Assembly (NCBI GenBank): GCA_016200265.1
Contig: JACQFE010000041.1
Location: forward strand, 1-64,000
Reading direction: 5' to 3'
Length of the DNA stretch: 64,000 nucleotides
DNA from: Planctomycetota bacterium
GTDB taxonomy: Bacteria > Planctomycetota > Phycisphaerae > UBA1845
The notes under the pieces were generated by a model, which was not told the origin of the DNA, searched no databases, and was given only the letters and a program-made list of their open reading frames with translations. Position numbers and translations under genes: made by a program. Within the stretch, counting starts at the first letter, position 1; each line of letters opens with the position of its first letter. This document shows positions 35,217-42,799 of this stretch, piece after piece.

Positions 35217-35758
35217 CCGCATTTCACGCATCGACCATGCCTTCGCCGATTCCAACGACGGACAGGGCCGCGAACGAAGGTGAGCGTCGGATAGGCGGAC
35301 AAAGCGAGGACGACGAACCAGCAGGGGGCCTCAACATAGAGTGTGTACACATTCGGAAACTCCCTAATTCGTGGCGGCGGCTCATAGCCATGCGCGAGCG
35401 TGAAGTCACCTATCGACCAATGACGAAATATTCCCTTGAAGTGACTCACCGACCAAAAAAGATTGATTTCAAATTGAGGTTTTCGGCAGTCGATCTCTAT
35501 TTGCCCGCCGAACCACGCCTTTCCATCAATGTAGTCACCTCTTCCAAGTGCATAATTGTGGCCATCGAAGCATGCGTGCATCTCGATATACCCTGCCCTG
35601 TCGGATATTGAAATACGGCGAGAGTCTCCCGCTATTTTTCCGGGCAACAGCCATGCAAACGCGATAAATATCGCAGCAAGTACAAAGCACCAGATCACGA
35701 TCAATCGCAGCCAACGAAGGATGAAACAAATTGGCTTCAAGTTGATTTCCTCAATCAC
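35126..35758 (-). CDS. Membrane protein with C-terminal zinc ribbon
   Basis: A 210-residue protein with a helix near residues 13-37, a periplasmic beta-rich domain, a second helix near 147-162, and a cytosolic CVKCGYNLTGLPEPRCPECG zinc ribbon. This tail is frequent in Planctomycetota membrane proteins of unknown function. The last residues (GAGAPPLGVGD) are encoded by the palindrome at 35132-35151. Its 3' end overlaps the convergent MFS gene by 91 nt. Confidence 0.75.
   Translation of the reverse strand: MIEEINLKPICFILRWLRLIVIWCFVLAAIFIAFAWLLPGKIAGDSRRISISDRAGYIEMHACFDGHNYALGRGDYIDGKAWFGGQIEIDCRKPQFEINLFWSVSHFKGIFRHWSIGDFTLAHGYEPPPRIREFPNVYTLYVEAPCWFVVLALSAYPTLTFVRGPVRRWNRRRHGRCVKCGYNLTGLPEPRCPECGTSSGAGAPPLGVGD
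35132..35151. repeat. CCCCACCCC/GGGGTGGGG palindrome in a convergent gene overlap
   Basis: 9-bp arms (35132-35140 and 35143-35151) with a 2-nt centre. It lies where two convergent genes overlap and is translated on both strands as their C-terminal tails. It could also act as a two-way terminator, although no T-run follows. Confidence 0.75.
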
Positions 35759-35783
35759 AACAGCTCACGCTGTGGGCTTCGAA

Positions 35784-36143
35784 CTATCGCCCTTGGTTTT
35801 CCTTTATAGCGCCCGCGCAGCGCGCTTCGAAACGAATAAACGGTGCGAGTTTGGCGGCGGTCTTGGGGCCTATGCCGCGAACTTGTTGGAGGTCGGCGAG
35901 ATTTTCGAAGGCGCGTTCCGCGCCGTTGGCGCACGCAGTGTTGCGGAATTCAATAATGCGTTTGGCCAGGCTGTCGCCGATGCGGGGAAGCGCGGAAAGT
36001 TCGTACCAAGGGGCGACGTTGGGGTCGAGAGTTTGCTGGAGCGGAATGGGCAATGCTGAAGCGGCAGATTCGTGCGAAGGCCAAATGGCGTGGAATCCCT
36101 GCGGGATTAGCGCGGGCAAGGCGATGAGCCAGACGAGGATCAT
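35784..36143 (-). CDS. ComEA-like helix-hairpin-helix protein
   Basis: From the ATG at 36143 the product has 119 residues: a membrane anchor (MILVWLIALPALIPQGF), a linker, and two helix-hairpin-helix units (NVAPWYELSALPRIGDSLAK and FENLADLQQVRGIGPKTAAK). ComEA-type proteins bind DNA in the periplasm during uptake; other roles are possible. The frame stays open upstream to 36398 through three in-frame copies of a 48-bp repeat encoding LKSQISN, so a longer product of 204 residues is possible. The shorter start fits the family better. Confidence 0.75.
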   Translation of the reverse strand: MILVWLIALPALIPQGFHAIWPSHESAASALPIPLQQTLDPNVAPWYELSALPRIGDSLAKRIIEFRNTACANGAERAFENLADLQQVRGIGPKTAAKLAPFIRFEARCAGAIKENQGR

Positions 36144-36152
36144 GGCGGCGAT

Positions 36153-36285
36153 CGCGCGATTTGAAATTTGAGATTTGAGAAGAGAATGGAAGTCCACCAA
36201 TGCGTCATTTGAAATTTGAGATTTAAGAAGGGAATGGGAGTCTGCGAATGCACGATTTGAAATTTGAGATTTGAGGCGCGAGTCG
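36153..36285. repeat. 48-bp tandem repeat, nearly three copies
   Basis: The words GATTTGAAATTTGAGATTTG, CATTTGAAATTTGAGATTTA and GATTTGAAATTTGAGATTTG begin at 36158, 36206 and 36254, an exact 48-nt period. The spacers (GAGAAGAGAATGGAAGTC, GAAGGGAATGGGAGTC) are also similar. Forty-eight is a multiple of three, so the frame of the ComEA-like gene stays open and reads LKSQISN in each copy. There are no spacers of CRISPR type. Confidence 0.88.
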
Positions 36286-36410
36286 GCGGCTTCCGATACA
36301 CAGTTTGATTGACCGCCCCTCGCTTGCCCTCCGGGTTCGGATTTGTCCGCCCCCTCACAGTCGCGGCTCGGCAAAGACGGAACACATCCCTTGCCCACGA
36401 TTCACACCTG

Positions 36411-37442
36411 CTATCGCTTCCGAATGATTCGATCGAGCGTCGCGATTGCTTGATCCATGTCTTTCGTCGAGACGTCGAGATGCGTGACCGCGCGGATTCG
36501 CTGCGGACCCGTCGAAAGAATCCACACGCCCTCTTCTTTGGCAGCATCACAGAGCGTCTTGGCTGGATCATAGGAAGGATCGACGTCGAAGTAGACGATG
36601 TTCGTTTCGACCGACGCGACGTTGACGCTTAATTTCGGGATATTTGCGATTCCGGTGGCGAGGCGGTTGGCATTGGCATGGTCTTCGGCCAAGCGGGCGA
36701 CATTGTTTTCGAGCGCATACAACGCCGCAGCGGCGATGATGCCCGCCTGACGCATTCCACCGCCGAACATTTTGCGGAATCGGTGGACGCGGCGAATGGT
36801 GTCTTTTGTACTGGCGACGGCCGAACCGACCGGCGCGCCCAAACCTTTCGAGAAACAAATCGAAACGGTGTCAAAATACTTGGCGTACTCGGTTGGCTTG
36901 TGATTCTTGGCCACACAGGCGTTCATCAGGCGGGCCCCATCGAGGTGCATTTTCAGGCCGAACTCCTCAGCGACGCCGTGAATGGCCGCGATTTCGTCGA
37001 TCGACCAGCACGTTCCGCCGCCGCGATTATGCGTGTTTTCAACCACCACGAGGGCCGATCGCGGATAGTGCGAATCGCTGGGCCGCACGGCCGCTCGGAC
37101 CGCCGCCGCATCGAATAAGCCCCCTTCACCGGGAAGCAAACGCAACGAACACCCGGAAATCGCACCCGGGGCGCCCGCTTCATAGTGATAAATGTGGCTG
37201 TCCGCGTGGGCTATGATCTCGTCGCCGGGCTGCGTTTGGGCGCGAATCGAAGTTTGATTGCCCATCGAGCCCGATGGGACATAAATCGCTGCCTCTTTGC
37301 CGAGGAGTTCAGCGACTTTTTCCTGCAGCCGATTGACGGTCGGATCGTCCCCGAAGACGTCATCGCCGACGGGAGCCTCAGCCATGGCGCGACGCATTGC
37401 CGCGGACGGCCTGGTCACGGTGTCGCTGCGCAGATCAATCAT
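36411..37442 (-). CDS. ltaE: Low-specificity L-threonine aldolase
   Basis: A PLP enzyme of 343 residues, the normal size, cleaving L-threonine or allo-threonine to glycine and acetaldehyde. [20 protein letters not shown] is the typical N-terminus, [10 protein letters not shown] holds the Asp for the cofactor, and [14 protein letters not shown] carries the Schiff-base Lys. The stop is 12 nt before the longest possible ComEA-like start, so the two may share a transcript. Cytosolic. Confidence 0.93.
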   Translation of the reverse strand: MIDLRSDTVTRPSAAMRRAMAEAPVGDDVFGDDPTVNRLQEKVAELLGKEAAIYVPSGSMGNQTSIRAQTQPGDEIIAHADSHIYHYEAGAPGAISGCSLRLLPGEGGLFDAAAVRAAVRPSDSHYPRSALVVVENTHNRGGGTCWSIDEIAAIHGVAEEFGLKMHLDGARLMNACVAKNHKPTEYAKYFDTVSICFSKGLGAPVGSAVASTKDTIRRVHRFRKMFGGGMRQAGIIAAAALYALENNVARLAEDHANANRLATGIANIPKLSVNVASVETNIVYFDVDPSYDPAKTLCDAAKEEGVWILSTGPQRIRAVTHLDVSTKDMDQAIATLDRIIRKR

Positions 37443-37797
37443 ACGGAAGAGGTCTCCGGAAGGATTTTGGGCATACTACCGAATGAGCTGATCAAGGTCA
37501 AAGTTCGTTCGACAGCAGTACATTTCGGCAGAAGACACCGGAGTCGCAAAAGCTCATTTCTCGCCAACACGGGCATGGTTGCTCGAACTCTGAACGCATA
37601 GGTGCAAGCACCACGGCCCGGTCGGAACCGAAAGTTGACGCGACACTCTGCATGGCGATACTTCTCGGAAGAGTCCCTAAGCAGGGACTGACCCCGCGTT
37701 CCCGGAACGCGAAACAACCATAATACGACTTCTCTGCAGGCTTCGGTTGAGCTTGCGGTTGAAGAAAGCTCTGCGGACTAAATCAAAGGTAATTGAA
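37443..37797. other. 355-bp gap with two small hairpins
   Basis: No gene is supported. GTCCCT/AGGGAC (37673-37688, 4-nt loop) and the palindrome GCGTTCCCGGAACGC (37696-37710) lie close together, joined by TGACCCC. The combination looks like a dispersed repeat of the GGGACTGACCCC type. As the flanking genes diverge, both promoters should be here, but I see no convincing pair of hexamers. Confidence 0.5.
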
Positions 37798-38655
37798 ATG
37801 CGAACCGCGGTACATTTGGTGCAAAGCGGAAGTGCGAGACGCGATTCGGCGTTGGTACGACCTATTCGGTTTCTGCTATTTGTCTCGCCGGCATTGTTGG
37901 CCCTAGGTTGCAGCGCTTCTAGTCCGGCGTTCTTGAGCGCCATCTCAGCAACCGGTCAGTCGAATTACGTCACCGTACCCAATGCGCCGGGACACGCCAT
38001 CATCGGGGTGGTGAATAATGCGGCCGTGGACGAGCGGCTGGTCAGCTATCTGGCCCCGAAACTGCAACTCTCGAATGCAGAAATTGCGGCCCTTAAGCCG
38101 CGGATTCGCATGCGATTGAGGATTACTTTCATCGACGGCACCTTTCAGACCATCGAGTATTTGACTGGCAGCAAGAACTTCATCGACCCAGCCTTTGCCG
38201 CACAAGCGACCACCGACTTGAGCCAGAACGACTTCGACAACGCGGTTGTCCAGTGCGACGTAACGCGGGTGGAGTTGGAACCGGGGACGAATGTCGAGGT
38301 ATTTATCCCTGTTGCCCTCAAACAATTTACGCTTAACACGTCTACAAACGCTGCCGGCGGATTGGTCACCGGATTCACCCAAACCGCGGAGACGCCGCCT
38401 GGTTTCTTGTCGCTTCGAGTGGATGACGTTGACGCCGACGGAAATGTCACATTGGCGCGCAACATCGGCGTTCGCGATGTGCTCAGCCCGACTCCAAATG
38501 TACTTTGTGGATCGTCGGTCATGGTGGTTGTCATCGGCACGTTAACGGTGCCGTTTTTGACGGGCGTTTCCCAAGATCCGAGTTACGACGTCGCGGACAC
38601 GCCGACCATCGCCCAAATTGGAGGCACCTACAAGTTCCTCGTATCGGTGCAATGA
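37798..38655 (+). CDS. Planctomycete lipoprotein, family member 1
   Basis: A 285-residue protein. The signal peptide ends in the lipobox LALGC, followed by SASSPAFLSA. The mature part is beta-rich with no recognised domain; NYVTVPNAPGHAIIGVVNN and ITFIDGTFQTIEYLTG are typical stretches. The ATG at 37798 has an aaagg ribosome site. The stop overlaps the next start (ATGATGATGA), and the next product shares the post-lipobox PAF motif, so these are probably related. Surface or periplasmic function unknown. Confidence 0.68.
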   Translation: MRTAVHLVQSGSARRDSALVRPIRFLLFVSPALLALGCSASSPAFLSAISATGQSNYVTVPNAPGHAIIGVVNNAAVDERLVSYLAPKLQLSNAEIAALKPRIRMRLRITFIDGTFQTIEYLTGSKNFIDPAFAAQATTDLSQNDFDNAVVQCDVTRVELEPGTNVEVFIPVALKQFTLNTSTNAAGGLVTGFTQTAETPPGFLSLRVDDVDADGNVTLARNIGVRDVLSPTPNVLCGSSVMVVVIGTLTVPFLTGVSQDPSYDVADTPTIAQIGGTYKFLVSVQ

Positions 38656-39401
38656 TGATGAGTAAAATTGGAATGTGGAATCAAATGCCAAAATCTGCCC
38701 GTCGTCGTAGTCTCCATTTCCAGATTCGGCGGCTTCAGATCATAGGCGTGGCGGCGCTCATCTCGCTCGGTACCGCCTGTACGGGACTTTTGAATCCGGC
38801 ATTCATTAATTCCACTTCGGGAGGTGTATATCCGGTCACTCCCGGACCTGGGGCGGCATTCGTGCTGGTTCGGGGTCGCAATGAGACTGCGCAAAACGTG
38901 CAGTTTATTGTCACTATTGAGCGGCAAGTACTTGTGACGGATGATCAGGGAAATTTCGTGTACGACCAAACAACCGGTCTGCCGGTTACTCGTCCTGAAC
39001 GTCAGACGGTCAAACTAGACGCTGGCTCAACTGGAAAATCCACCGATGTTGGTACGCTGTTTTCTTGCAACCCAAATCCCGTTACCAAAGTAGGGCTCGG
39101 CGCCAACCTCCTTCCAACGGACGCAGTGGTTTTCGTAGGCGGTCAAGGATCCGCCGGCGCATTGGGCTTCGGCGTCACGGCTCCAAACTTGAATCCACTT
39201 GATCTCTATCAGGGGAATTTTAATTGCGGTGATACCGTTATTTTTCGCGCGTTCAGCAGCAAAGGCGTCGCGGGCGGGGTCGCGGTGGACGCATTTCTCT
39301 TGCCAGGTTCGGAGCAGCCGAGCATTTTCGCCGGCCTGAACACCTTTGTGAATTACCAAAGCTTCCTGGAATCGCAAGTTCCCAACACGGAGGGACCATG
39401 A
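38652..39401 (+). CDS. Planctomycete lipoprotein, family member 2
   Basis: A 249-residue protein that starts inside the stop of the preceding gene. Helix IIGVAALISLGTACTGLLNP contains the lipobox LGTAC, and the mature end begins TGLLNPAFINSTSGG, like the PAF motif of its neighbour. The rest is beta-rich (VQFIVTIERQVLVTDDQGNF, VFVGGQGSAGALGFGV) with two Cys (SCNPNP and NCGDTV) that may form a disulfide. No family recognised. Its end overlaps the third gene of the set (ATGA). Confidence 0.68.
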   Translation: MMMSKIGMWNQMPKSARRRSLHFQIRRLQIIGVAALISLGTACTGLLNPAFINSTSGGVYPVTPGPGAAFVLVRGRNETAQNVQFIVTIERQVLVTDDQGNFVYDQTTGLPVTRPERQTVKLDAGSTGKSTDVGTLFSCNPNPVTKVGLGANLLPTDAVVFVGGQGSAGALGFGVTAPNLNPLDLYQGNFNCGDTVIFRAFSSKGVAGGVAVDAFLLPGSEQPSIFAGLNTFVNYQSFLESQVPNTEGP

Positions 39402-39613
39402 GAACACCGAATGCCTCTGAAAATGCGAGATTTCGTTTTGGAACCCCAGTCGCGATCAAGGGATGGCGCCTGGTTTCAATGCTTGTAATTCTCGCCGGGG
39501 GTTCACTTTTCGACGCGTGTTCCGCGCACTGGCACTTTGCCTTGTCGAGCGGCGGGAGGGATTTTTTGTCGCAATTGCTCGATCCGGCCAATTATACCAA
39601 TTCCAGAAATTAA
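39398..39613 (+). CDS. Short exported protein coupled to two lipoproteins
   Basis: A 71-residue product with a good gaggg ribosome site and a start that overlaps the previous stop by 4 nt. After a basic N-terminus comes one hydrophobic segment (LVSMLVILAGGSLFDAC), then a short tail (LLDPANYTNSRN). The segment could be a signal with lipobox-like LFDAC. Coupling supports a real gene; no function known. Confidence 0.6.
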   Translation: MRTPNASENARFRFGTPVAIKGWRLVSMLVILAGGSLFDACSAHWHFALSSGGRDFLSQLLDPANYTNSRN

Positions 39614-39945
39614 TGGCGCGGTTCGGTTTCAGTGAGTGCCACTGGTAGCTTGCCTGCCAGTACTGGCACGGGCGGACAAGCCGCCCATGGCACCGCGGAG
39701 GTAGCGCCAATAATTATTGGGATTCGTATTATATCTCGGGAAGCACAACGGGATTGACAACAGTTCCTTAGATTTCTTTCCAGAGAGTTCCAGCAAAATC
39801 CGCCATGAGATTCAAGGACGCCGGATTTCCGGTTCGCCTCGGTTTGCCTGCTTCATTGAGGACCCGTGGAACGCGACAATCGCGGGTTGGGAATTCCTGC
39901 ACGCGAGACGACCACTTGCAGATAGCGAATTCGAGGCTCTGCCCC
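39614..39945. other. 332-bp gap containing a hairpin repeat
   Basis: No gene is supported. It contains the GTGCCA/TGGCAC repeat at 39636-39693. The remaining bases (39700-39945) show no clear structure. Both neighbours converge here, so no promoter is expected. Confidence 0.5.
39636..39693 (+). repeat. GTGCCA/TGGCAC double-hairpin repeat
   Basis: GTGCCA (39636) pairs with TGGCAC at 39664-39669 and again with TGGCAC at 39688-39693. Between the last two lies GGGCGG-ACAAG-CCGCCC (39670-39686), a 6-bp stem with a 5-nt loop. The copy at 51350-51372 has the same GCGG-xCAAG-CCGC heart, so this is a dispersed family. Confidence 0.78.
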
Positions 39946-40884
39946 TTATCCACCAAATTCAAACAAACCGGCGATCATTTCATGGACTTCGATCGTGTTT
40001 AGCACAATCAGCGATGTGTTGTAAACGCGGATGCGGCCTTTGCCGTTCCATGCAGCTGCACCTTGCCCACCCACGGCGACCGCACCCGTAGGATTGGAGG
40101 GATCCCAAGAGTCAGGCGCAATTACTTGCTCAATAGTCTGACGCAATTGCGTGAGTTTGAGCGTGATGCGTTGTTCGGCCTGAACGCCCGTTTCATTTTG
40201 CGATTGCTGCGCGCCGCTACCGGAGAAGATCGATTGCCCGCCGCCACCGCCGCTCCCACCGCCGCTCTGCTTCTGCTGGGCAAGATCGATGCGAGGGGAT
40301 TCACTGCCGAAGTCGGGAACCGTGAAAAGAATGTCCACCGCATTGTAGACGCGGACGTACATTTTCTTTTCAAAGTCCGGCCTGGTGGAAATCGTGAGCT
40401 TGTTGCCGATGCCGCGATATTGAATGTCGCCGACTTCAGATAATTGGCTGATCGCTTCATTCAACACATCGGCTACGGTGGTGTTGTTGAGGCGTAGCGA
40501 AACCAGGCTGTCGTGAGTGACGTTTTCAATTCCCAAAGCCTGCCAACGAGGAACAATGTTCACGCGTCCTTCGCCCTGCTCGCGGAGCCAATCGAGCACG
40601 TCATCAAACGTCTTGTCGGTCCAGTCAATGTTATCCACGCGCTTTCGCAGCATGGTTTCCACGACGCGGGAATCGCTGGCGGGGGGAAGGACTTCATATT
40701 GACTGAGGAGCTTCGCAGCGTCGGCCGCTTCTTCCCGCGTATTGATGGTTGTCTTTTCAGTGGTTTTCTCCGTCGTTGCCGCCGCCAAAGGAGATTTTGC
40801 CTTCGGTTGCTCGGGGGTTTGTCCAAAAACGATAGAAGCGGCGAACAAGGTCGCCATCGCGAAGGTTACCTGGTGTGATTTCAT
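39946..40884 (-). CDS. Exported secretin-N-like protein
   Basis: A 312-residue protein with a signal peptide (TFAMATLFAASIVFGQ). FDDVLDWLREQGEGRVNIVP, SLVSLRLNNTTVADVLNEAI and LTISTRPDFEKKMYVRVYN form the beta-alpha-beta pattern of the short N-terminal (STN/N0) domain of secretins. A Gly-rich linker (SGGGSGGGGGQSIFSG) follows, then a second small domain (GRIRVYNTSLIVLNTIEVH). The C-terminal pore domain of a secretin is absent, so this is an N-domain-only relative common in planctomycetes. A good ribosome site (aaggaaagga) precedes the ATG. Confidence 0.7.
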   Translation of the reverse strand: MKSHQVTFAMATLFAASIVFGQTPEQPKAKSPLAAATTEKTTEKTTINTREEAADAAKLLSQYEVLPPASDSRVVETMLRKRVDNIDWTDKTFDDVLDWLREQGEGRVNIVPRWQALGIENVTHDSLVSLRLNNTTVADVLNEAISQLSEVGDIQYRGIGNKLTISTRPDFEKKMYVRVYNAVDILFTVPDFGSESPRIDLAQQKQSGGGSGGGGGQSIFSGSGAQQSQNETGVQAEQRITLKLTQLRQTIEQVIAPDSWDPSNPTGAVAVGGQGAAAWNGKGRIRVYNTSLIVLNTIEVHEMIAGLFEFGG

Positions 40885-41073
40885 TGCTGGTTCCTTTCCT
40901 TAGGTTCCAAACTCTATCCCACGGCAGCCGGCCTGTGGGAGGTAGGTACGATTCCATTTGCCCCCAAGATTACATCGGCAGGAGCAGTATCGTCTACTTA
41001 AGTATACACCCTTCATCGGGCATGTACAGGCTATAATCGATGGATTCGTGCATGTCACTCGCTTCGGGCCTGC

Positions 41074-42636
41074 TCAAAATCCACAGGCAGGGTCGGCTTG
41101 CGAATCGAGGCCGCTAAAGCAGCGTTGCAGCCCGGCAAAGTCCTTTAGATCGACATCCCCATCGCCGTCCCCATCCAACTGAATGCAATCAGGCGCAACT
41201 TTGCCGTCTGGTGCCGTCTGGCAGGCCGACCAGAAGAACATGTCGTCCAAATCGACGTAGCGGTCGGCATCATAATCGCCAAAGGCGAATGGGATCGGGT
41301 CGGAAACCTCAAAAAAGGAACTCCCGGACAATGACGGCTCCAAAGCGGCGTTTCGGTTCCAAAAGAAATTCATCCCTAGCACGCCATCAAGTACGCTTCC
41401 ATCCGGAGCTGGCAAATCCTCTACGACAAACGGTGCGTGTGAGAACTCAAGCGCTCCTCCAAACGCATTGATCTTGACGTAATCAATGTAGTATCCAGGA
41501 ACGCTTATGACATCACCACCTACGCCGCAAACCTCGGTCATAAAATCCGGCTGAATCGGTAAACTGAGGTTCGCCGCCGTTCCCCGACTAATGATTGATG
41601 CTTGCGAGCCGGTATCGAGCATTAATTTGACTGAAATGGGCTGATTGTCGACGCCTGCAGGGCCCTCACGTAGCTGAACGCTCGCCATGAACACGCTTCC
41701 CCCGGCCAAGATTGAAGTAATGAAAGTCGTGGGCGAAGCAGGTCCCTCTGCTCCCCCTAGAATATCCCCAGGAAGATAAAGGGCCGTCGAAACCGCACCA
41801 AAGTCATTGAAATCCAAAGAAAAGCTGTGCGCATACGCTGGCAACGGGATCTGTGGATCCTGGACGTGTACGTCCGGCCCCTTGTAAGTGAATTCGTCGA
41901 GCGTGAACCGTTGGGGGTTGTCCACATTGATTGTCACGTTGAAATAAGCAATCAGGGGTGTTCCTACCAATCCCGAAACGGCAAATACATCGGCGCAAAC
42001 AATCGGCGGGGTCCAGACAGCTGCGAAGTTTGATTGACCGACGAGGCGACCCATGTCGAGTTGCGCGAGTGGGCTGATTGCGGAAAGACCTGCGACATAA
42101 AAGCCAACAGGCTGCGTGACATAGCCAACGCTTTGTCCGCCAACGCCGCTCAATGTGATCGTATTTGTGGTCAGGAATTGATCGCTCAAGCCAATGGTGT
42201 CGGCAAAGGGTTCTGCGAAAAGATTGGAAACGGATCCGCTATCAAGAATCCCAATGATAAAGTTGCTTCTAGCCGGCGGATTCAAGGCTCCACATGGAAA
42301 CGCCTCGGGCCCTTGATTCTGCACGCAGTCGTACGCGGGTTCGATCTGCTGATCGAAATTATCTTGACCACTTGCTGTCTTGCTCGACGTGGTCACGACC
42401 ACGAACGGCTGAAATCCGGCAAGTCTTGGGCTCGGATGCGGAAAGGTTGTGGCAGTGGTCGCCGTGGCGGCTTTGGCTTGGCTTTGCGATAACGGATTGT
42501 TCTGGACGGTAACAAGTGAACCGGCCTTCCCCATGCGCAGCATTTGAGTGGGTCGGGCATTGGCTTGCTCAGCCAGCGAACATAAACAGGCCAGGACGCC
42601 AACCCCGAAATTGAACGCCTGACTACGTTTTGGCAT
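41074..42636 (-). CDS. Exported two-lobed aspartic protease-like protein with dockerin-like end
   Basis: A 520-residue protein with a signal peptide (GVGVLACLCSLAEQANA). Two aspartic protease lobes can be seen: the first with GILDSGSVSNLF (Asp132), the second with LMLDTGSQASII (Asp341) and DGVLGMNFF. In retropepsin-like enzymes one lobe dimerises; here both are in one chain, as in pepsin. The C-terminus has calcium-type loops DYDADRYVDLDD and LDGDGDGDVDLKDF. The first ATG at 42648 is an alternative. Substrate unknown; activity not proven, because the first lobe is DSG. Confidence 0.75.
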   Translation of the reverse strand: MPKRSQAFNFGVGVLACLCSLAEQANARPTQMLRMGKAGSLVTVQNNPLSQSQAKAATATTATTFPHPSPRLAGFQPFVVVTTSSKTASGQDNFDQQIEPAYDCVQNQGPEAFPCGALNPPARSNFIIGILDSGSVSNLFAEPFADTIGLSDQFLTTNTITLSGVGGQSVGYVTQPVGFYVAGLSAISPLAQLDMGRLVGQSNFAAVWTPPIVCADVFAVSGLVGTPLIAYFNVTINVDNPQRFTLDEFTYKGPDVHVQDPQIPLPAYAHSFSLDFNDFGAVSTALYLPGDILGGAEGPASPTTFITSILAGGSVFMASVQLREGPAGVDNQPISVKLMLDTGSQASIISRGTAANLSLPIQPDFMTEVCGVGGDVISVPGYYIDYVKINAFGGALEFSHAPFVVEDLPAPDGSVLDGVLGMNFFWNRNAALEPSLSGSSFFEVSDPIPFAFGDYDADRYVDLDDMFFWSACQTAPDGKVAPDCIQLDGDGDGDVDLKDFAGLQRCFSGLDSQADPACGF

Positions 42637-42799
42637 GATAGCCCCCATTCAGACACCCCCTTCATCATTACTTCGTTCAGGAAGGAATTCAAATCCAAAC
42701 CACGAAAAGCCCGAAAAGATAGCTGCACGTAATAAGCCGTCAGCGAATTGGCAATCGTGGAATCTGGTAATAAATCGCACTTCAGCTATCCTGCCTTCC

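Noticed and set aside
36153..36285. CRISPR array
   Set aside because: The repeat unit is contiguous, the intervening segments are themselves similar, and no cas gene is near.
41028..41036. TATAAT on plus at about 41031
   Set aside because: It points into the 3' end of a minus-strand gene with no plus-strand gene following for 1.7 kb and has no -35.
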